Under the pieces are notes generated by a model. That model was not told the DNA's origin. It saw only the letters and a program-made list of their open reading frames with translations, and ran no database searches. From positions 1-63,884 of the IMG/VR virus record IMGVR_UViG_3300036985_002667: DNA of 63,884 bases; one strand, 5' to 3'. This DNA comes from a virus. Positions 31,031 through 36,091 of the stretch are shown one piece after another (position 1 is the first letter of the stretch; every line of letters begins with the position of its first letter). The translations under genes and the position numbers were made by a program.

Positions 31031-31399
31031 TCACCTATTGCTAGGTGGTGGGTCGGTCGGAGGCAGGGCGTTGGCAACGGCTGTGGCTCGCAGCTGGTCG
31101 ACGATCTGCTTCACACGCTGGCGGGACAGGCCGTGGACGGCACCAGCCTTCGCCATGCTCTGGCCCTCGTATGTGACGCGCTTATAAATATCTTGGTCCC
31201 GCGTGGACGTGGGCAGGGTGGCAAGGGATAGGGTTGGGAGGGTGTCGGGGCTTGAGTAGTGCTGGAGAGTGGCAACAAACTCCGCTAGAGGGTAGAGGCG
31301 GCCCGTGAGCATGACATAGCGCACGCCTTCTATATATTGTATAGGCAAGGGGAGACCGTCGAGGGTCGGCAACAGTTCGAGTTGAGGGCGAGAGGTCAT
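31031..31399 (-). CDS. Putative regulator with sigma-region-4-like HTH
   Basis: This 122-aa protein has GGAG 7 bases before ATG 31399. Residues about 77-104 (YEGQSMAKAGAVHGLSRQRVKQIVDQL) have the spacing of the sigma70 region 4 HTH. The N-terminal 65 residues are hydrophobic and Leu/Pro rich and could dimerise. It has its own consensus promoter and dyad site 8 in the leader, so autoregulation is likely. It is my best candidate for the protein that binds the dyad array. The stop overlaps the CACCTA dyad. Confidence 0.7.
   Translation of the reverse strand: MTSRPQLELLPTLDGLPLPIQYIEGVRYVMLTGRLYPLAEFVATLQHYSSPDTLPTLSLATLPTSTRDQDIYKRVTYEGQSMAKAGAVHGLSRQRVKQIVDQLRATAVANALPPTDPPPSNR
31032..31047 (-). 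promoter_or_regulatory. CACCTA dyad, copy B
   Basis: CACCTA-TTGC-TAGGTG is identical to 29932-29947. It covers the stop codon of the 122-aa regulator gene and ends 3 bases from the -35 box of the 31.0-kb promoter, an activator-like position. Confidence 0.62.
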
Positions 31400-31414
31400 T
31401 TGAGGCTCCGGTGA

Positions 31415-31431
31415 GGTCTAACGATTAGACC
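31415..31431 (-). promoter_or_regulatory. Dyad site 8
   Basis: GGTCTAA-CGA-TTAGACC is identical to site 7 and is placed alike, starting about 41 bases after the predicted transcription start and 15 bases before the ATG of the regulator gene. Confidence 0.78.
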
Positions 31432-31478
31432 CCAAATTATAGGGGGGTATGATGGAAAAAGAGTAGTCAATAGAGAAT

Positions 31479-31507
31479 ATTATACCACAGGATAGCGGGT
31501 TTGTCAA
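31479..31507 (-). promoter_or_regulatory. Sigma70-type promoter, perfect consensus
   Basis: On the minus strand TTGACA (31507-31502) and TATAAT (31484-31479) are separated by 17 bases. It should drive the 122-aa regulator. A second TATAAT at 31441-31436 lacks a good -35 box. Confidence 0.84.
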
Positions 31508-31978
31508 GGTATATGTTTTGGAAGACATACCCTCCTATTATATGTGTCGATTTGTGTATAAAAAAGGTAAAAGTATTAACACAATAGATACGAAAAAACG
31601 TTACAGTGATACAAATTAGTTGTTTTAAATCAACGGGTTAAAAATGTATAGGTTACCTAATAAGCCGAAAAAGCCTTTAGAATCAACGGGGTATCAGTGT
31701 AACGTAACTTTTTGAAAAAGAGGGGGCTCCCGGCAGACCTTTGGAGGACTTGAAAAACGGCAGCGTGTATGTAAAGGATATGAAAGCAGCCGATTAGGGG
31801 AAAAAAGAATTTCCCGGCGGCGCTCCTCAAAAACAGCGTTACAGCGTCACATATACTTATTATAAATTAATTAATCTCTCTCTCTCTCCTCTGAAAACAC
31901 TCCTTTTGCCACATATAAACCGTGTAACGTTGCCAACGTTACACGGCGGCTAAAAACGTTACAGCGTCACATCTACAT
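31508..31978. other. AT-rich non-coding region with iterons, candidate replication origin
   Basis: No gene is visible in these 470 bases. They hold four iteron-like copies of ACGTTACA(G/C)-rich words: 31597-31613, an inverted copy at 31692-31705, 31837-31856 and 31955-31976. Two AATCAACGGG repeats lie near 31628 and 31681. An AT-rich run with TAAATTAATTAAT and a CT tract spans 31851-31890, and there is a 27-base inverted repeat. Iterons plus an AT-rich unwinding element are typical of origins. A regulatory region is the alternative. Confidence 0.5.
31920..31946. repeat. 27-base perfect inverted repeat
   Basis: CCGTGTAACGTTG and CAACGTTACACGG flank a single C. The arms contain the same TAACGTT word as the nearby iterons, so one protein may bind both. 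Confidence 0.75.
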
Positions 31979-32320
31979 TTACCTACCCTCAATTAGAGTT
32001 TTTCCGTCCGGCAGCCGTGTCACCCGAACCTTGCCCGCCATCAGCTTGCAGAACGCTCTGAGCCGGGTTTTGTCTGGGAATAGGGTTGCCAGAGTGTCGC
32101 CTTCTTCTGCGGTAAGCGTCAGGCTTAGCCCCGCCGTGTCCGGCAGCCTTGTCACGGTGCCTGTGCCGTCCCAATTGGATTTCCACGACATACGCTTATT
32201 ACACCCTCCTGCGTATACGTGGACGTAGGCGCGGGCTTTCTTCGCTTTGTCGCGGGGGATAGTGCAGCTCTCGCCCACTTTCAACATCTTGAACGGCCAT
32301 TCTTCTCTGAAGTTCATCAT
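31979..32320 (-). CDS. DUF7303-like DNA-associated small protein
   Basis: This 113-aa protein has SD GAGGAG before ATG 32320. The N-terminal segment (WPFKMLKVGESCTIPRDKA...ARAYVHVYAGG...KRMSWKSNWDG) follows a pattern of short phage early proteins (WPF..M.VG.S...P), remembered as DUF7303. A Lys/Arg-rich surface suggests nucleic acid binding. Its promoter and dyad site 9 lie directly upstream. It could be another regulator, or an initiator acting on the neighbouring iteron region; both ideas come from position. Confidence 0.6.
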   Translation of the reverse strand: MMNFREEWPFKMLKVGESCTIPRDKAKKARAYVHVYAGGCNKRMSWKSNWDGTGTVTRLPDTAGLSLTLTAEEGDTLATLFPDKTRLRAFCKLMAGKVRVTRLPDGKTLIEGR

Positions 32321-32332
32321 TGCTCCTCTGTG

Positions 32333-32347
32333 GTCTAACGGTTAGAC
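32333..32347 (-). promoter_or_regulatory. Dyad site 9
   Basis: GTCTAA-CGG-TTAGAC is a perfect dyad placed at about +1 to +15 of the 32.36-kb promoter, where a bound protein would block transcription. It is 12 bases before the ATG of the 113-aa gene. Confidence 0.76.
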
Positions 32348-32353
32348 ATACTC

Positions 32354-32382
32354 ATATTACACCCTACTCTCGCCCGCCTCAA
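32354..32382 (-). promoter_or_regulatory. Sigma70-like promoter
   Basis: On the minus strand TTGAGG and TAATAT are separated by 17 bases, giving a start near 32347. It drives the 113-aa gene. The upstream flank 32383-32470 is very C-rich with two ACTATGACG copies (32407-32415 and 32456-32464) and no gene. Confidence 0.65.
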
Positions 32383-32486
32383 GCGCTCACTCGCCCGCCC
32401 CCAGCCACTATGACGCCCCCGCGCCCGCTCGCCTGCCCCTCGCTCGCTACTAACTACTATGACGTTTCGCCCGCAAGGGGCGCAAA

Positions 32487-32509
32487 AAAGCCCGCCGAAG
32501 CGGGCTTGT
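32487..32509 (-). terminator. Rho-independent terminator
   Basis: On the minus strand AGCCCGC, TTCG and GCGGGCT form a 7-bp stem with a stable tetraloop followed by TTTTT. It ends the transcript that starts at the 33.7-kb promoter, just after the 27-aa gene. Confidence 0.88.
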
Positions 32510-32510
32510 C

Positions 32511-32594
32511 CTACCATTCAAAGAGCCATGCCAGAAACACAAAGCCCGCCATTATCGCCAGCGTGAGCCAGCCTACCTCTTGCCCGAGCGTCAT
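32511..32594 (-). CDS. 27-aa single-span membrane peptide
   Basis: It starts at ATG 32594, which overlaps the previous stop as ATGA. It encodes MTLGQEVGWLTLAIMAGFVF and a Trp/Phe end. It is the last gene before the terminator. Coupling and a clean membrane helix support it; the role is unknown. Confidence 0.52.
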   Translation of the reverse strand: MTLGQEVGWLTLAIMAGFVFLAWLFEW

Positions 32595-32746
32595 ATCTCA
32601 AGCCTTTCCACTTCATCCTGCCACCCTAGCAGTGCATCGCACTGCGCGAGAGTATCTTTGACTACCGTATCAACCCGGCGGGCCAGCTCGGGTGGCAGGG
32701 TGCCGCTAATGCGGCATTCAAGCAACAAGGCGAGTAGTTCGAACAT
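32591..32746 (-). CDS. 51-aa helical protein
   Basis: It starts at ATG 32746 with AAGGGA 9 bases upstream, and dyad site 10 is 15 bases before the start. The sequence MFELLALLLECRISGTLPPE then ARRVDTVVKDTLAQCDALL suggests two amphipathic helices. It is coupled to the following membrane peptide. The function is unknown. Confidence 0.6.
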   Translation of the reverse strand: MFELLALLLECRISGTLPPELARRVDTVVKDTLAQCDALLGWQDEVERLEI

Positions 32747-32761
32747 GTTATTTTTCCCTTA

Positions 32762-32780
32762 GGTTCTAACGATTAGAACC
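32762..32780 (-). promoter_or_regulatory. Dyad site 10 (compensated variant)
   Basis: GGTTCTAA-CGA-TTAGAACC is an 8-3-8 dyad. Both outer G/C pairs of the consensus are changed together to T/A, so the symmetry is kept. This argues that symmetry itself is selected. Confidence 0.76.
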
Positions 32781-32800
32781 CCGCGCCTCGCGACGCGGGG
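32779..32800 (-). terminator. GC hairpin after the first early gene
   Basis: CCCCGCG and CGCGGGG pair around an 8-base loop, 8 bases after the stop of the 259-aa gene and touching dyad site 10. There is no T tract; it may attenuate or mark mRNA processing. Confidence 0.45.
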
Positions 32801-32808
32801 TGAGCGTG

Positions 32809-33588
32809 TTACTCAGCGAAAAGGTTATTGTCCGCGAGAATTTCGCGCACCTCAGACGCGACAGAAAGCTCTCCAATGCTCTCAAGCATCGCCACCAATG
32901 CGGTGGCATGCAAAGCCACTTCGTGACGCGTCAGGGCCTTTACCGGGCCTGACTTAGGTGCCGCCTTGCGTCCGCCGGTTTTTTGGCTGATAGGTGCGGC
33001 ATCAATCGCCTTGCGCACCTCAGATTGTGCCTTCTCCGCGTCAAGCTTTGCCTGCGCAGCCGCAAGCTTTACCTCGTCGGTGGCTTTTGCCTTCGCGGCC
33101 TTGCTGGCCAGCTCTTTTGCCTCAGCGGCTTTTTCAGCCGCGAGGGTTTCCGCTGCAATAAGCTTTTCCGCGTGCTCGGATTCTTTTTTAACCTTGGCAG
33201 CATCCAACGTGTCTTTGTACAAAGACACATAAAATGGAACCCCCGTCGCGAAGGATATTTCCATGCCCTTCGCGTATGCTCGCGAAGTGGAGTATCCAAG
33301 CTTCCATGTGGTGCCGTAATCCGTGATTTTGCCCGCTATTTTCGTTGGTGGAATCCCCTTTTCGTTTTTCACAAGGGACACGGGTTTGACCACGCTTTCC
33401 ATAATATCTGCTACGGCTACCTTTGCAGATACGCCAGTCTCTCGGGCGATATCTAACAGATCGTTGATTGCCTGAGCCCGCATAACATCCGCGGATAGGA
33501 TCGCTTCAGTCAATCCCTTGCCGATGCTTTCCAACGCTTTGCGCGTTGCAAGAAGTTCGTTTTCTGGCATTGTCTTGATAATTTCCAC
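32809..33588 (-). CDS. First early leftward protein, Ala/Lys coiled coil
   Basis: This 259-aa protein starts at GTG 33588 with AGGAG 7 bases upstream. The N-terminal 125 residues are mixed alpha/beta (TMPENELLATRKALESIGKG, PPTKIAGKITDYGTTWKLG). Residues 130-195 are an Ala/Lys/Glu coiled coil. A basic linker (SQKTGGRKAAPKSG) leads to a helical end. It is the first gene from the strongest early promoter, so it is probably made first. H-NS-like or histone-like DNA binding is possible from the basic linker and coiled coil, but no family was recognised. Confidence 0.68.
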   Translation of the reverse strand: MEIIKTMPENELLATRKALESIGKGLTEAILSADVMRAQAINDLLDIARETGVSAKVAVADIMESVVKPVSLVKNEKGIPPTKIAGKITDYGTTWKLGYSTSRAYAKGMEISFATGVPFYVSLYKDTLDAAKVKKESEHAEKLIAAETLAAEKAAEAKELASKAAKAKATDEVKLAAAQAKLDAEKAQSEVRKAIDAAPISQKTGGRKAAPKSGPVKALTRHEVALHATALVAMLESIGELSVASEVREILADNNLFAE

Positions 33589-33667
33589 GGTGTAACTCCT
33601 CTTTGTAGTGCCTAGGCGCTTAGGTAAAGAGCTGCAAGGTGCGCCGTTAAACCTTACAACAGACTAC

Positions 33668-33696
33668 ATAATATCTTTTACTGAACAGACTGTCAA
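33668..33696 (-). promoter_or_regulatory. Early leftward promoter
   Basis: On the minus strand TTGACA (33696-33691) and TATTAT (33673-33668) are separated by 17 bases, with a start near 33661 and a 72-base leader. It is the first promoter of the leftward block. Confidence 0.83.
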
Positions 33697-33700
33697 GGGC

Positions 33701-33714
33701 TCTAACGGTTAGAC
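33701..33714 (-). promoter_or_regulatory. Dyad site 11, upstream of the -35 box
   Basis: TCTAA-CGG-TTAGA ends 4 bases upstream of the -35 box of the early promoter. It lies outside the transcript, so this copy must act as DNA. Confidence 0.72.
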
Positions 33715-33804
33715 CAGCGCATCGCGCACGAACGCGCCGGGCGCGACCCCACCCATACCCCACCCCCCGCGACCCATGATGGGACTCCTCCCTTGTGCTT
33801 GTGC

Positions 33805-33821
33805 TGAGTTTCGGAAACTCA
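33805..33821. promoter_or_regulatory. TGAGTTT-CGG-AAACTCA dyad
   Basis: This perfect 7-3-7 dyad has the same CGG centre and spacing as the dispersed array but different arms. It lies in the divergent control region; the function is unknown. Confidence 0.5.
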
Positions 33822-33825
33822 AAGC

Positions 33826-33893
33826 CCACTACGCCACCTAAGTTAACTCAGAAAAATATATTTTGGCCACTACGCCACCTAAGTTAACTCAGA
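33826..33893 (+). repeat. 27-base direct repeats in the divergent control region
   Basis: 33826-33852 and 33867-33893 are identical (CCACTACGCCACC then TAAGTTAACTCAGA), offset 41 bases, about four helical turns. A third partial copy, TAAGTTAACTCAG, is at 33935-33947 and a variant is at 15345-15357. Regular phasing suggests cooperative protein binding between the two divergent promoters. Confidence 0.75.
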
Positions 33894-33965
33894 TAACGCC
33901 CATGCGTAAAAATATAGCGCGTAGCAAAACGGTATAAGTTAACTCAGTTAAGCCCCCATACGCGC

Positions 33966-33993
33966 TTGCGCTTACGTGGAACCGTGCTATATT
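33966..33993 (+). promoter_or_regulatory. Rightward promoter of the structural block
   Basis: TTGCGC and TATATT are separated by 16 bases, with a start near 34000 and the small terminase ATG at 34021. It is weaker than the leftward promoters, in keeping with later or activated expression. Confidence 0.55.
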
Positions 33994-34020
33994 CGAGCCT
34001 CACCCTAGTGCGGGTTGCCT

Positions 34021-34572
34021 ATGTATACGCCAGTCGTAGATACTGACATTGAATTTTCTGAATACCAGCCGACGTTCGAGACTTTGCAGGCTCGCGTCGA
34101 TACCGCCTTTGCCGCACTGGCAGAGTTAGAGACTAATGTGTTTGTGTCGGATGACGACATGACCACAGCACGGTCTGTGTTTATGGGTACGCAGAACGCC
34201 ACAGACCTCGACCTCTCCAGCCCGGGGACGGTAGTGCACCTAAAGGCAATCCTTTCAGAATACGACACCAAAGTCGTAGAGTCTGCCGTCCAGCTACGTA
34301 CGTACATTACCAACAAGCTGTTGCTGGAGAGTGCCCACTCCGACCCCCGCATTCGGATTAAGGCCCTTGAGTTGCTGGGCAAGATCAGCGACGTGGGCTT
34401 GTTCACGGAAAAAGCCGAGATTACGCTACGCCATCGCCCAACCGAAGAGCTGGAGCAGATGCTGCGCGAACGTCTATCCAAGGTAATTGAAGGCGAGCAT
34501 ATGACGATGCCGTCGTCACCGATCCGCCGCAATGAGACTATCGACGACGTGTTTGCCACCCCCGCGCAATGA
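34021..34572 (+). CDS. Putative terminase small subunit
   Basis: This 183-aa protein starts at ATG 34021; an in-frame TTG at 34015 is an alternative and no good SD is seen. It is mostly helical (TFETLQARVDTAFAALAEL, SDPRIRIKALELLGKISDV, PTEELEQMLRERLSKVIEG). Identity rests on position: its stop overlaps the start of the large terminase by 4 bases. An N-terminal DNA-binding helix pair is not obvious. It should recognise phage DNA for packaging. Confidence 0.72.
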   Translation: MYTPVVDTDIEFSEYQPTFETLQARVDTAFAALAELETNVFVSDDDMTTARSVFMGTQNATDLDLSSPGTVVHLKAILSEYDTKVVESAVQLRTYITNKLLLESAHSDPRIRIKALELLGKISDVGLFTEKAEITLRHRPTEELEQMLRERLSKVIEGEHMTMPSSPIRRNETIDDVFATPAQ

Positions 34573-36071
34573 ACCTAACGCACCTGCCGGACGCGGAGAA
34601 AGCTGACCTGCTGGCGTTGCTGGACGAGCTGGAGTCGCGTAAGCGCGTATCCATCTGCCAGAACGACTTTCTTGCGTTCATTGCAGCCCTCGATGCCACC
34701 TATAAGTTTGGTACGCACCTCAAGCGGCTCGGTGCGTTGCTGACGGAAGTTGAGCAAGGGTATAAGGATCGGATTGCCGTCAGCATGGCTCCGCGTATGG
34801 GCAAGAGCCAGATGATTTCCATCTATTACCCGGCATGGTATTTGGGTAAGAACCCCACGCACAAGGTCATTGTTGCCTCACACACTGCCGAATTGGCGGT
34901 GGATATGGCCCGTAAAGTGCGGAATTTGATGCAAACTGCCGAGTATCGGAGGATTTTCCCCGATACAACCATCGCATCCGACGCTAAAGCTGCCGGTAAG
35001 TGGAATACCAGCCAAGGTGGTGAGTATTTTGCCATCGGTACAGGGGGTGCGCTGGCTGGTCGAGGTGCCGATCTGATCGTTGCCGACGATCCGTTGTCGG
35101 AACAGGACATTAAAGCGGGTAATTTCGACTCCCTTGACGCGCTATATGAGTGGTTTTCTGCCGGCTTACGCACGCGACTCATGCCGGGCGGGAAGATATG
35201 TATATTGCACACCCGCTGGCACCAGCGAGACCTCATTGGACGCCTGATTAAGGACTCTGCGACTAACCCGGACGGCGACCAGTACGAGATTTTCGAGTTT
35301 CCTGCCATTCTCAACGAGGAGTCGACCGACCCGGACAACCCGCCGAAGTCACTTTGGCCGGAACAGTGGTCACTTGAGTCGTTGCTGCGCACAAAAGCGT
35401 CGATGTCGCACATTCTGTGGCAGTGGAATGCGCAGTACATGCAGAATCCGACCGCGTCAGAGTCTGCCATCATCAAGCGGGAGTGGATTAAGTGGTGGCC
35501 GCACGAAGACCCGCCTAAAGTCGACTTTATTGTGCAGTCATACGACACGGCGCTCACTACCAAGACCCGGTCGGACTATAGCGTGTGCCAGACTTGGGGC
35601 GTTTTCTTCAACGAAGAAGACAATTCGACTAATGTCATCTTGCTCAACCAAGTAAAAGGCAAGTGGGAGTTCCCTGAGCTCAAGCAGATGGCCCTTGAGC
35701 AGTACCGAGACTGGGAGCCAGACTCCGTGATCGTCGAAGCCAAGGCCAGCGGCCAGCCGCTGATCGATGAGATGCGTCGCAGCGGTATCTTTGTGCAGGA
35801 CTACAGCCCGGGCAAGGGCCAAGACAAGATCGCACGGCTCAACGCCGTTGCCGATATGTTTGCCAGCGGCCACGTATGGTTCCCGGAGACCCACTGGGCG
35901 CAAGCTACCGTAGAAGAGATCGTATCGTTCCCCGCCGCCGAGCATGACGACGCGGTCGACGCCTGTACCTTGGCCTTAGCACGTGTGCGTAAGGGCGGGT
36001 TGCTGTCCTTGCGGACTGATAACGAGGACAATGAACCAGTCTTTTTCCGCCGCAAAGGCGGCTACTACTGA
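34569..36071 (+). CDS. Terminase large subunit
   Basis: This 500-aa protein has ATPase motifs MAPRMGKSQ (about 73-81, Walker A) and LIVADD (169-174, Walker B), and DTALTTKTRSDYS opening the nuclease domain at D326. It then has VIVEAKASGQPLIDE and EHDDAVDACTLAL (D460) as the nuclease acids. It packages genomic DNA through the portal and cuts concatemers. The start overlaps the small subunit by ATGA. Confidence 0.95.
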   Translation: MNLTHLPDAEKADLLALLDELESRKRVSICQNDFLAFIAALDATYKFGTHLKRLGALLTEVEQGYKDRIAVSMAPRMGKSQMISIYYPAWYLGKNPTHKVIVASHTAELAVDMARKVRNLMQTAEYRRIFPDTTIASDAKAAGKWNTSQGGEYFAIGTGGALAGRGADLIVADDPLSEQDIKAGNFDSLDALYEWFSAGLRTRLMPGGKICILHTRWHQRDLIGRLIKDSATNPDGDQYEIFEFPAILNEESTDPDNPPKSLWPEQWSLESLLRTKASMSHILWQWNAQYMQNPTASESAIIKREWIKWWPHEDPPKVDFIVQSYDTALTTKTRSDYSVCQTWGVFFNEEDNSTNVILLNQVKGKWEFPELKQMALEQYRDWEPDSVIVEAKASGQPLIDEMRRSGIFVQDYSPGKGQDKIARLNAVADMFASGHVWFPETHWAQATVEEIVSFPAAEHDDAVDACTLALARVRKGGLLSLRTDNEDNEPVFFRRKGGYY

Positions 36072-36091
36072 CCCAATTAAGGACCGACCCA

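Noticed and set aside
32335-32517. 60-codon leftward frame across the 32.36-kb promoter
   Set aside because: It overlaps the terminator, promoter and dyad site 9 and has a low-complexity Arg/Gly composition.
33647-33829. 60-codon leftward frame in the divergent control region
   Set aside because: It crosses the early promoter and dyad site 11, has no SD and an odd composition; it is a chance frame.
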